From CADEDH01 sp047974625 (GTDB lineage Bacteria; Actinomycetota; Acidimicrobiia; Acidimicrobiales; SZUA-35), in contig JBKECK010000077.1 in the NCBI GenBank assembly GCA_047974625.1, positions 1-64,000 on the forward strand: a DNA stretch of 64,000 nucleotides. Reading direction: 5' to 3'. Position 1 is the stretch's first letter. Every line of letters begins with the position of its first letter. The notes under the pieces are model-generated. The model did not search any database, was not told the origin of the DNA, and saw nothing but the letters and a program-made list of their open reading frames with translations. Of this stretch, positions 33,393 to 40,922 are shown piece after piece. The position numbers were made by a program, and so were the translations under genes.

Positions 33393-34781
33393 TCAATGGG
33401 CGTCGTCCTCGCTGAGACCGGCCACCGCCAGGGCGCTCCGCTTGGCCGCGTCGAGGTCATAGTGACGGCGGGTGACGATCCGCTGGGCGTATAGGCCCCC
33501 ACCGGCTTGCAGGTTGGTCACAAACTTCCAGCCGCCATAGGCGTCGGCGGTCAGGTCGCGGATCGTGTGCATGAGCCGGGCCCGGTACTCGCCGTCCACC
33601 CCGTGGCCGGTGGCCATGTACTTGCGGGCCAGGTCGCCCACCTCAGCGTTCTCGAAATCGGCGGGGACCGGCGCGGTGAGCACCGCCCCACCGGCGATGT
33701 CGTGGAGGTGCCGGACCATGAGGTTGTAGTTGGCGGCGGCGTGGAACTTGCCGGCGTTGACGAACAGCTCACTGGGGAACGCGGCGCCCTCGGGGCCGAC
33801 CTGGCAGTTGGAGATCGCCGCCTCCAGGGCGGACCGGATCAGGGTGGCGTGGATCATCATCTCGGAGATCTTCTCCCGGACGTGGGAGATGCCGGCGGTG
33901 CCGTTGGCCTCGGCCACCAGCTGGGCCAGGCCAACGAGCTGGTCCGCCTCCTCCACGAAGGCGGACAGGCCCCCGAGACGCTCCCACAGGCCGAGGCTGT
34001 GGGCGAACACGGCGGCGAAGGCCGTCTCGCCGTCAAGGAATACCCGCTCGTGGGGGACGAACACGTCGTCGAAGATCACGAACCCCTCGGGGTAGTGGTA
34101 GTGCCCGGACACCGGGAAGGCCCGGTTGTCCTCGTGGCGGGGAGCGTAGGTGGTGTTGATGATCTTGACCCCGTCGGCGTTCACGGGTACCACGCACCCG
34201 ATGGCCCAGTCCTCCTCCCCGGGCTTCATCGCCTTGGTGGGGATCGTCAGCAGGTCGTGACCGAACGACGCCCCGGTGATGTGGAGTTTGGCGCCACGGA
34301 TGACCACCCCGTCGCGTTGGCGGTCCACCACCCGAACGTAGGCGTCGAGATCGTCCTGCTTGGCCGGGGGCCGGCTGCGGTCGCCCTTGGCGTCGGTGAT
34401 GCACTGGGTGATCCGCACGTCACCCCGCTGGGCGTCGGCGATGTAACCGGCGATGCGGTCGAGATAGGCGGGGTTGGTGTCGGTCATCCGACCGGCCGCC
34501 GTCTTCAGGGTCTGGATCGACGTGGACGTTACGTGGGCCATCATCCCGGCGTCGTGCAACATCGGGATCAGGGCCCGCAGGTCGTCGGCTGAGGTGGGCA
34601 CCCCAAGGAGCGGACTGACCGCCTCCGGATCCGGGTCGTAGTGCTTGTCGTAGGCTCGGGCGGTGAACTCCGCGGTCTGGCCGAGCACGGGATGGCCGGG
34701 GAGATCCGCGATCCGTTCACCCTCGAAGTAGGTGTGGCGACCGTCGTCGAGCGAGTCCTTGTACTGCTGGCCAGTGAGCAT
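33393..34781 (-). CDS. 4-hydroxyphenylacetate 3-hydroxylase / 4-hydroxybutyryl-CoA dehydratase family protein
   Basis: A 462-residue acyl-CoA-dehydrogenase-like flavoprotein. Typical parts are the N-terminal 'MLTGQQYKDSLDDGR', 'CITDAKGDRSRPP', 'VVDRQRDGVVIRGAKLHITGA' and 'LHDIAGGAVLTAPVPADFENAEVG'. The D-I-A-G-G block is closer to 4-hydroxybutyryl-CoA dehydratase-type members than to two-component HpaB monooxygenases. Cys in 'ITQCITDAKGDRS' and His residues in 'KFHAAANYN' could be Fe-S ligands, but I cannot align them with certainty. The reaction is either FADH2-dependent aromatic hydroxylation or radical dehydration of a 4-hydroxyacyl-CoA. No flavin reductase gene is adjacent. The open frame starts at the ATG at 34781. 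Confidence 0.78.
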   Translation of the reverse strand: MLTGQQYKDSLDDGRHTYFEGERIADLPGHPVLGQTAEFTARAYDKHYDPDPEAVSPLLGVPTSADDLRALIPMLHDAGMMAHVTSTSIQTLKTAAGRMTDTNPAYLDRIAGYIADAQRGDVRITQCITDAKGDRSRPPAKQDDLDAYVRVVDRQRDGVVIRGAKLHITGASFGHDLLTIPTKAMKPGEEDWAIGCVVPVNADGVKIINTTYAPRHEDNRAFPVSGHYHYPEGFVIFDDVFVPHERVFLDGETAFAAVFAHSLGLWERLGGLSAFVEEADQLVGLAQLVAEANGTAGISHVREKISEMMIHATLIRSALEAAISNCQVGPEGAAFPSELFVNAGKFHAAANYNLMVRHLHDIAGGAVLTAPVPADFENAEVGDLARKYMATGHGVDGEYRARLMHTIRDLTADAYGGWKFVTNLQAGGGLYAQRIVTRRHYDLDAAKRSALAVAGLSEDDAH

Positions 34782-34913
34782 CGTACGCCTCCGTGAGATC
34801 CGGCCCCGGTGAGAATCGACCCCAGCTCATCACGCCCACCCACCCGATCGCCAGCCCGGTGGACCCCGCCCGGTGGTCCACCTCGGGGCCGGCCCGAGGC
34901 CGTCCACGGTGGT

Positions 34914-35468
34914 TCAGCGGTCCTCGAGGGTGGCTTGGGGCCGGGCCTGCGGGTCGCAGAAGGCGGTGATGACCGAGGTGTTGGTGCCGTCGTGCAGGGT
35001 CACGGTCAGGACACCGTCGACGAACGACTGGCCCACCTCGTAACCCGGGGCCGGCCGGGCGTCGTGCAACACGATGGCACCGTCAGGTTGGAATAGGATC
35101 GACACCGTTCCCCCGGCAACGGTGTAGGTGCGCAGGTCACCGTCGGCGGCCGCGGCGGTGGCCGACGGCTCGGTAGACGACGGGGCGAGCCCAGTGTCCG
35201 CCGGTCCAGTCTCAGACGGCTGCGTGGTGCCGAGGACAGTGGTCGTGCCGAGGACAGTGGTCGTGCCGAGGACAGTGGTCGTGCCGAGGACAATGGTCGT
35301 GCCGGGCGCCGCGGGCATTCCCGCTCCGTCGATGGTCTCCGACGCCAGGGTCGGAGACCGCTCGCCCTGGAGGCCGGCCAAGTAGCCGACCCCGAACGCG
35401 ACCATCGCCAGTACCGCCACCAGGGCCAGGCGTTGCCAGCCTGGCCGGCGTTGTTGCTCGTCCGCCAC
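34914..35468 (-). CDS. Single-pass membrane protein with TTTVLG repeat
   Basis: A 184-residue protein of unknown function. A short basic cytoplasmic N-terminus (QQRRPGWQR) is followed by one membrane helix (~14-33). An extracytoplasmic Thr-rich stalk with four TTTVLG-type repeats, a Ser/Thr/Ala linker and a small C-terminal domain (~120-184, with a Cys near the end) make up the rest. The C-terminal part, 'YTVAGGTVSILFQPDGAIVLHDARPAPGYEVG', looks like a small beta domain, perhaps a PASTA-like or PepSY-like fold, which I cannot name. The GTG at 35468 has AGAGGG 9 nt upstream; a GTG at 35501 overlaps the probable -10 box. It follows the SipW operon on the same strand. Confidence 0.65.
   Translation of the reverse strand: MADEQQRRPGWQRLALVAVLAMVAFGVGYLAGLQGERSPTLASETIDGAGMPAAPGTTIVLGTTTVLGTTTVLGTTTVLGTTQPSETGPADTGLAPSSTEPSATAAAADGDLRTYTVAGGTVSILFQPDGAIVLHDARPAPGYEVGQSFVDGVLTVTLHDGTNTSVITAFCDPQARPQATLEDR
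35227..35298 (-). repeat. 18-bp tandem repeat, four copies (TTTVLG)
   Basis: Four consecutive 18-bp units (GTGCCGAGGACAGTGGTC on the plus strand), the last with one base change, encode the Thr-rich stalk of the single-pass protein. Near-identity at DNA level indicates recent expansion. Confidence 0.92.
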
Positions 35469-35499
35469 GAGTTTCGCCCTCTCGCTCCGCCAACCGATC

Positions 35500-35505
35500 A
35501 CCGTA
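35500..35505 (-). promoter_or_regulatory. -10-like box TACGGT before the single-pass protein gene
   Basis: TACGGT on the minus strand would start transcription near 35493, leaving a leader of about 25 nt that contains the AGAGGG ribosome binding site of the GTG at 35468. Confidence 0.35.
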
Positions 35506-35605
35506 GCGGAGGACCGAGAGGTCGGTCACTCATCCGGGTGGGTCTCCCCAGCCTGCTTGGCCGCCCACTTCGGCCCATCCCGGTACCGCCACCGGTCCGA
35601 TCCGT

Positions 35606-37231
35606 TCATGGCATCAGGGGGAGGCCGGCTCGGAATATGTCCCTGATCTCGGTAGCGCCGAGTTGCCGGGTCCAGATCGAGGCGTCGTCGAGGTAGCCCT
35701 GGAAGGAGCGCTGCTGGATGTCGCCGTCGGTAATGCCGAGGAACCCGTTGGACAGGTAGGCGTAGCCGAATCGCCAGTAGGTCGGCGTGGCCGCCTGGTA
35801 GGCGCTGGTGACCGTGGCGTCGCAAGTACCGGCCAATAGACCGTCCACGTAGAGGCACTGACCGGCGGAGCCCAGGGTCATGGTGGCCATGTGCCACTGG
35901 TTGTCGGCGTAGTCGACGGTAGTGGTCCGGAACCGTTGGGCGCCGGGGAACACTTCGAAGGTCACGTGCCCGGCCGAATCCAGATACAGGATCCGGTCGG
36001 TGGCGGTGACCTCGACGTTGAGCGACGGGGAGAACGCGGCCAGCACGCCCGCCTTGTCCGCACCGGTGACGTGGTCGGTCTTGAACCAGACGTTCACCGA
36101 GAATGTGATCCAACGGGCCCCAGCTGGACCGTTGGAGCTTTGGGAGGCCGTCTTGTGCCGCACGTACTGCAAGTCGGCTGTGGAACTGCTCTGGACGAGC
36201 TTGACCGAACGGCTGAGGCCGTCGCGCCTACACGCCCCGCTGTTGCCGGCAGCCGGAGTCACCGCGGTCGCCGACGAACCGACGAAGTAGACACCGTCCC
36301 AGTCGGCGATGGAGTCCTGGAAATAGGCGTTGGCCTCCGACGATTGTGGTAGCCCGGTGTTCTCGTCGAACGACAGGTGCGCCCAGGGCTGGCTTCCGTA
36401 GGCGGCACTGCTCATCGCCTGGGCGCAGGTGAACCATTGGGCGGCGTCGAGACTGCCGGCCGGGCTGGCGAGCTTCGGGGTGTCGCTGAAGTACGCCACG
36501 GTCCCCGTCACGGGAGCGGCGACCGTCCCGGCCAGGACCGCCGGGATAGCGGCCACGACCGCCAGGAGATAGGCGGCGGCATCCCGGCGCCCGGTACCTC
36601 CGGCGCCGGGAGGGACGGAGGCGTCGTCGTCGGGCCGGTCGTCGCCGCCGGTACCGGCCCCCTCGGACCGTTCCCGCCATCCCACCACCAGGCAAGCGAC
36701 CAGTAGTCCCCCACCGGCGGCCATTCCCCACGGTGACGATGCCCACAGGAGCAGATACCCGAGGACGGGGACGTGCCCGACCACCCGGTCGACCCTGGTG
36801 ACCGTGTAGTCGCCTGCGTCGGGGGAACCGTTGGCGTCACCCCGGAGCCTGAGTGTGACCGCAGTGTTGTCGGGCGTGACCGCAGTGTTGTCAGGCGTGA
36901 CCGCAGTGTTGTCAGGCGTGACCGCAGTGTTGTCAGGCGTGACCGCAGTGTTGTCAGGCGTGACCGCGATGACCCGGTGGGTGACGCGTGTGCCGGTTTC
37001 GGTGGTGACGCTGACGATGTCGCCGATCTCCACCCGGTCAGCCGATACCGTCCGGGCGAAGCCGACGTCCCCGACATCGAGGGCGGGCGCCATGGAACCG
37101 CTGAGCACCACAAGGGCGCGCAACCCGAACACGCCCAGCCCGATCGTCCACAACAGGCAGGCCACGCCGACCGTCGCCCCGAGGGTGAGGACGGCGGAAC
37201 GTGCCGCGGCGTACCGTGCCGACCCGCTCAC
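35606..37231 (-). CDS. SipW-type signal peptidase fused to a secreted LamG-like domain
   Basis: A 541-residue fusion. Residues 1-~190 are an ER/SipW-type signal peptidase: TM1 (~13-42), catalytic Ser46 in S-G-S-M-A-P, His85 in R-V-T-H-R-V, and a second TM (~154-184). Inserted after the His is (TPDNTAV)x5 at 91-125. A polar linker then leads to a third hydrophobic helix and 'TVAYFSDTPKLA', which looks like the alternate-type (TasA-like) signal peptide cut by SipW enzymes. The last ~280 residues resemble a LamG/concanavalin-type beta-sandwich ('WHMATMTLGSAGQCLYVDGLLAGTCDA', 'FQGYLDDASIWTRQL'). Peptidase and a substrate-like exported domain are thus in one chain, so self-release is conceivable. 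It is the last gene of the operon, with a 4-bp GTGA overlap upstream. Confidence 0.8.
   Translation of the reverse strand: MSGSARYAAARSAVLTLGATVGVACLLWTIGLGVFGLRALVVLSGSMAPALDVGDVGFARTVSADRVEIGDIVSVTTETGTRVTHRVIAVTPDNTAVTPDNTAVTPDNTAVTPDNTAVTPDNTAVTLRLRGDANGSPDAGDYTVTRVDRVVGHVPVLGYLLLWASSPWGMAAGGGLLVACLVVGWRERSEGAGTGGDDRPDDDASVPPGAGGTGRRDAAAYLLAVVAAIPAVLAGTVAAPVTGTVAYFSDTPKLASPAGSLDAAQWFTCAQAMSSAAYGSQPWAHLSFDENTGLPQSSEANAYFQDSIADWDGVYFVGSSATAVTPAAGNSGACRRDGLSRSVKLVQSSSTADLQYVRHKTASQSSNGPAGARWITFSVNVWFKTDHVTGADKAGVLAAFSPSLNVEVTATDRILYLDSAGHVTFEVFPGAQRFRTTTVDYADNQWHMATMTLGSAGQCLYVDGLLAGTCDATVTSAYQAATPTYWRFGYAYLSNGFLGITDGDIQQRSFQGYLDDASIWTRQLGATEIRDIFRAGLPLMP
36857..36961 (-). repeat. 21-bp tandem repeat, five copies (TPDNTAV)
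   Basis: Five nearly identical 21-bp units inside the SipW-LamG fusion gene insert 35 residues just after the catalytic His strand. The unit length keeps the frame. Confidence 0.92.
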
Positions 37232-37890
37232 GGTGCCCCGACCTGGGTGCCCTTGAACTCAAATACGATGCCACCGGTCTGGTTGAGCAGGCTCGTGTCC
37301 TCGTAGGTGGCCGGCGCACCGGACATGGCGATGATGATGCAGTAGGACACGGACTGACCGACGTTGAGCCGCACCTTGGCCGAGACGATCGACGTGGGCG
37401 TGGCGGCCGTGCCCAACCGGCGCCAGCCGGTGATCCGGGTGGCCCCGGTGCAGCCGGACTGCCGCCAGGACGACGGGTTGACCACGTCCTGGGGCAGGGG
37501 CACAGTGGGGGTTCCCGTACTCCAGAGCTGAACGTCCAGGTAGGGCCCCAGGGGGCCGGTGGCATACCCGTCCAGGAGCACGTCGAGGGGCATGCTGGAG
37601 GACCCGCCGTTGGTCGCGGTCAGGGTGACGGCGGGGTACTCCCCGGGAAGCAGATCCACGGCCCGCCAGGTCACCTCCACGTGGGTGCTGTCGATGTTGG
37701 CCACGTTCGCCAACTGGCCGTTGGCGACGACGTCGAGCTGGGCGGCCGTCATCGGCCCAGGATTGGCGGTGGTGGCGGCCGACAGCGACGCCATGGTGTT
37801 CAGGCTGCCGAGACCGAGGGCCACGCAGCAGCTGAGCAGCACCCGGATCGGGATGGTGCGACGTCGCGCCAAAGGTTCGTCGGGGGTCAC
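37228..37890 (-). CDS. Secreted protein of the SipW operon
   Basis: A 220-residue exported protein without a known family assignment. The N-terminus 'LARRRTIPIRVLLSCCVALGLGSLNTMASLSAATTANPG' is a signal peptide of the alternate SipW/TasA kind, and the rest is rich in Thr, Ser and Val with a beta-sheet look ('HVEVTWRAVDLLPGEYPAVTLTATNGG'). Two Cys residues (in 'SGCTGATRI' and 'VSYCIII') could form a disulfide. The GTG at 37890 overlaps the stop codon of the LAxTG gene (GTGA), and the end overlaps the SipW-LamG gene the same way, so I prefer it to an ATG at 37908. Probably a surface subunit processed by one of the two SipW peptidases. Confidence 0.7.
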   Translation of the reverse strand: MTPDEPLARRRTIPIRVLLSCCVALGLGSLNTMASLSAATTANPGPMTAAQLDVVANGQLANVANIDSTHVEVTWRAVDLLPGEYPAVTLTATNGGSSSMPLDVLLDGYATGPLGPYLDVQLWSTGTPTVPLPQDVVNPSSWRQSGCTGATRITGWRRLGTAATPTSIVSAKVRLNVGQSVSYCIIIAMSGAPATYEDTSLLNQTGGIVFEFKGTQVGAP

Positions 37891-38630
37891 CGGGGACCCC
37901 CGGTCCATCGGTGGTGCCCGGCCGCGGCCAGGACGGAGCCGCCACCGATTAGGACGAGCGGCACCCAGAGAGCGATCCCACCCCCGGGCCCGGTCATGGC
38001 CAGGCCACCGCCGGACCTCGACGATCCGGACTTCGCCGTGACCGGGTGGAAGCTGGTCGCCGGCACAGGGTCGGGGTCCGAAACAGGGTGGGGTTCGGGT
38101 TCGGGTTCGGGTTCGGGTTCGGGTTCGGGTTCGGGTTCGGGGACACCGGGATCATCGGTGAGCACGATGTCAAACCGCAGGTCGAGGCGCCGCTCCTGGG
38201 ACAGGTTTGTGGCCGTCGGATCGATGGTCACCCGCACGTCGACGGTCTGCACCCCCCCGGCACCGAGGGGCCCGGAGCTGAGTCGGGCACTGCCGGCGGT
38301 GTCGGTGCCGGTCCAGGCCGCACCACCGGACCTCACCTCGACAGTCATGTCCCCGAGGTTCAGGAGCTCGTCCACCCCGGTGTCGACGAGGTCGACGTAG
38401 AGGTTCGCGTCAATCGACGAGTCGTTGCGCACCAGGAACCGCGCGATCCGGGTATCTCCGGGCACCCAGCGGATCCCCGGGTCGAACAAGGGTCCGCTCA
38501 GCCCGTCGGTCCAGGTGATGCCGTCGCGGCTGAACGAGAGACCGTCGGCGGCGAGAGCGGCGGTGGGAAACACCACCGACAGCAGGGCGACGACCGCCAC
38601 CGCCGACACCCCGGCCAACCGCGGCTTCAT
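37887..38630 (-). CDS. Surface protein with PE repeat and LAxTG sorting signal
   Basis: A 247-residue secreted protein. It has a classical signal peptide (KPRLAGVSAVAVVALLSV... ending ALAA) and a ~140-residue beta-rich domain ('RIARFLVRNDSSIDANLYVDLVDTGVDELLNL', resembling TasA-operon proteins that begin 'WxPGDT'). Then come a Pro-Glu repeat of about 16 residues and a C-terminal L-A-M-T-G motif followed by a hydrophobic helix and a short HHRW tail. LAxTG is the motif used by class E sortases in actinobacteria, so covalent cell-wall attachment is likely; no sortase gene is in the window. The ATG at 38630 has GGAGG 6 nt upstream and overlaps the SipW stop (ATGA). Confidence 0.75.
   Translation of the reverse strand: MKPRLAGVSAVAVVALLSVVFPTAALAADGLSFSRDGITWTDGLSGPLFDPGIRWVPGDTRIARFLVRNDSSIDANLYVDLVDTGVDELLNLGDMTVEVRSGGAAWTGTDTAGSARLSSGPLGAGGVQTVDVRVTIDPTATNLSQERRLDLRFDIVLTDDPGVPEPEPEPEPEPEPEPEPHPVSDPDPVPATSFHPVTAKSGSSRSGGGLAMTGPGGGIALWVPLVLIGGGSVLAAAGHHRWTGGPR
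38092..38140 (-). repeat. 6-bp tandem repeat (GGTTCG), Pro-Glu stretch
   Basis: About eight copies of the hexamer GGTTCG (plus strand) encode alternating Pro-Glu in the wall-spanning region of the LAxTG protein. Such stretches commonly cross the peptidoglycan. Confidence 0.9.
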
Positions 38631-39205
38631 GATCGCCTCCAGGGCAGGCGTGTGGCGGCCACCGACGCCATCCGGGCCGCCGGGGATCCGCTCCGATGGT
38701 CGCGCCAGGCACTGGCGAACATCCAAACCCCGTAGGCCAGGAGGCCGAGACCGATGGCGTCGACCGCGGCACGGCGTTGCTCGGCCCTCAACGCGATGCT
38801 CACACGGCCGATCGCCGGGATGGCGTACCAGACCTTGCCGCGCAGCTGGACGGGCAGCCTCAGCTCGGCGTCGGGGGTCCCGTTGGCATCACCCTGGGTC
38901 TGGAACCGGACTCGCCCGTCGAGGCTCTGGTGGACGCCGACCACCCGGTGGGTGACCAGCGTTTCCCGGCCCGATTCGAGCTGAACGGTGATCACATCAC
39001 CGACCGAGACCTCCAGGGGCGCTACCGGACGGACTACGATCAACGTGCCCGGTGGGTAGGCGGGCGCCATCGAGCCCGTTGTGATGGTGTAGGGGGTTGC
39101 CCCCGCCGCCCGGGGGACGATGACGGTGGCGAGGATCACCGCACCAGCGGCGAGGATCACCGACCAACCCGTTACCCGCGACAGAAATCTGAGAACGGAC
39201 TTCAC
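38627..39205 (-). CDS. SipW-type signal peptidase I
   Basis: A 192-residue ER/SipW-type signal peptidase (S26B). TM1 (~13-33) is followed by catalytic Ser45 in T-G-S-M-A-P, 'GDVITVQLESG', His86 in V-T-H-R-V-V, the 'FQTQGDANGTPD' block and a C-terminal membrane helix (~148-168). The Ser-His arrangement rather than Ser-Lys marks the ER/SipW class. It should cut the alternate-type signal peptides of TasA-like proteins such as its upstream neighbour (15 bp away). Overlaps the LAxTG gene by 4 bp. Confidence 0.88.
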   Translation of the reverse strand: MKSVLRFLSRVTGWSVILAAGAVILATVIVPRAAGATPYTITTGSMAPAYPPGTLIVVRPVAPLEVSVGDVITVQLESGRETLVTHRVVGVHQSLDGRVRFQTQGDANGTPDAELRLPVQLRGKVWYAIPAIGRVSIALRAEQRRAAVDAIGLGLLAYGVWMFASAWRDHRSGSPAARMASVAATRLPWRRS

Positions 39206-39220
39206 GCCAGACCGTTCCGG

Positions 39221-39793
39221 CTAGGGATTCGGATTTTCTTGGGTGAGCGTCACGGTGAGGGCGTTGAGGGTGGCGACCCAACCCTGGGTGTCGTTGGCGT
39301 TAACAGTCGACGCGGTGCCAAAGGGGAAGGTCACCGTGAACTGAGCGCTGAGGACCCGGTCAGTGGCCGATTCGGTGATCTGGGTGCCCGCCAACGTGCC
39401 GTCCTGGTCGACGATGGCCGCTCCACCCAGCAGGTAGGCCACGGCGACCGTGGCGGTGCCCGTCGTCGTCGAACCGGTGTCGATGGTGACCGTGGTTGGG
39501 GTGGTCAGGGTGGCTAGTAGGTTGTCACCGGTGGCGGTGACGGTGAACGTGCAGTTCTTGGTGATCACGTCCCCCGGTACCCACAGGGTCACGGTGGAGC
39601 CGGCGCTGGCCTGGCCCGGGGCGTATACCCAGTTGGTGTCGCAGCTGGCGGTGCTGAGGGCGAGCTCGCCCGCGGTGACGGTTCCACCGTTGATGCTCCC
39701 GGTGGCGGTCCAGTAGGCCAGCGACGTTCCTCCCCCGAGCAGGAGCAGGGCAGCGACGCCCGATGCTATGGCGCCTTTAGTGGTCTTGTTCAC
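39221..39793 (-). CDS. TasA-like protein with alternate-type signal peptide
   Basis: A 190-residue exported protein. The N-terminus 'GAIASGVAALLLLGGGTSLAYW' followed by T-A-T-G-S-I and 'GGTVTAGELAL' matches the alternate-type (SipW-dependent) signal peptide family seen in actinobacterial TasA/camelysin-like proteins. The mature part is Thr-rich and beta-strand-like, with two Cys residues. Homologous proteins form fibres or matrix, so a structural surface role is plausible but not shown. The GTG at 39793 has GAGGAG 4 nt upstream. It is the first gene of the five-gene SipW operon. Confidence 0.8.
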   Translation of the reverse strand: MNKTTKGAIASGVAALLLLGGGTSLAYWTATGSINGGTVTAGELALSTASCDTNWVYAPGQASAGSTVTLWVPGDVITKNCTFTVTATGDNLLATLTTPTTVTIDTGSTTTGTATVAVAYLLGGAAIVDQDGTLAGTQITESATDRVLSAQFTVTFPFGTASTVNANDTQGWVATLNALTVTLTQENPNP

Positions 39794-39955
39794 AACGCTC
39801 CTCGAGATAGACAGGCCGAGCCCGGCCTTGTCCGACCTTGCCTGGGACGACGGGCGTGTATCCCACGGTCCTTATCGTCCCCTGAAGGAGCTACTTGAGT
39901 TGTGCTAAACGACGTTCGAGGAGATCGTGCTCACCAGTGGGGCCGGGACCGGGTC

Positions 39956-40870
39956 TCAGCGCGGCCCGGGCCCACCGGGCCGCTGGTTGAGCCGGCCGAA
40001 CTGCTCGATGGTCTCGAGGGCCTCGTCCTGCTCCGTAGATGCGCAGCGAATGATCACCTGCTCGAACCCGAGCGCTTCCAGGTCGGCCAGCGCGGCCGCC
40101 GCGTCCTCAGCGTCGCCCACCAGGAGCTGGTCGAGGCCCATACCCCGGTAGCCGGCCGCCACCAGGGCGGCCGCCCGCTCGGTGGCCCGGTCACGGTTCG
40201 CCAACACTAGGACGTCCTGACGGACCACGGCCCGGGCGGTCGTGCCCCGGGCGGAGCACGCCGACCGGTAGCGGTCGAGGAGGCGGGCCATGGTGTCACG
40301 GTCGAGTCCCGGCCCGGCGTACCACACGTCGCCGTGGGCGGCGGCCCGGTCGAGGGCTGCGTCGGCGTGACCGCCGATCCACCATTCGACCCCGCGTTCG
40401 GGGCGGAGACCGATCCGGGTCGGTCCCACCCCCAGCCGCTCGCTGGTCACCGTCTCCCCGGCCAGCAGGCCCTTGACGACCCGCACCATCTCGTCGGTGA
40501 CCACCCCCCGGGTGGACAGATTCGCCCCCATGGAGGCGAACTGGCCGCGGCCCCGGCCGATACCGGTCTGGAGGATGAACGGGGCGTCGAGCAGGCCGGC
40601 GAGGGTGCCGACCTGTTCGGCCACCAGAACCGGCGACCAGAGCGGGAGCAGGAACAGGCAGCCGGCGGGCCGGTCGGACCATTCGGCCAGGAGCCGGCCG
40701 AGGATCGGGGTGTTCTGCTGGTAGGGGCTGGGCTCGGCGTGGTGGTCACCGACGGTCAGGGAGCTGAGGCCGGCCCGGTGGGCGGCAATCGCCCGTTCCA
40801 CCATCACCGCCCCGCCGCGCGACGGTGGGTCGGTGTCGTGGGACGAGGTGAGGGAGATGCCGATGTGCAT
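39956..40870 (-). CDS. LLM-class flavin-dependent oxidoreductase
   Basis: A 304-residue luciferase-like (beta/alpha)8 monooxygenase fold. Typical parts are the N-terminal 'MHIGISLTSS', 'GLSSLTVGDHHAEPSPYQQNTPILGRLLAEWSDR', 'LLPLWSPVLVAEQVGTLAGLLDAPFILQTGIGRGRGQF' and 'VEWWIGGHADAALDRAA'. Family members use FMN or coenzyme F420; which one cannot be fixed here, although F420 is common in actinobacteria. Substrate unknown. GGAG precedes the ATG at 40870. The penicillin-acylase-type gene upstream ends 52 bp away on the same strand. Confidence 0.82.
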   Translation of the reverse strand: MHIGISLTSSHDTDPPSRGGAVMVERAIAAHRAGLSSLTVGDHHAEPSPYQQNTPILGRLLAEWSDRPAGCLFLLPLWSPVLVAEQVGTLAGLLDAPFILQTGIGRGRGQFASMGANLSTRGVVTDEMVRVVKGLLAGETVTSERLGVGPTRIGLRPERGVEWWIGGHADAALDRAAAHGDVWYAGPGLDRDTMARLLDRYRSACSARGTTARAVVRQDVLVLANRDRATERAAALVAAGYRGMGLDQLLVGDAEDAAAALADLEALGFEQVIIRCASTEQDEALETIEQFGRLNQRPGGPGPR

Positions 40871-40922
40871 GGTTGGGCTCCGTCCGGGTGGGGTCGGGGT
40901 TACGGGGAGGGCGGGACGGGGG

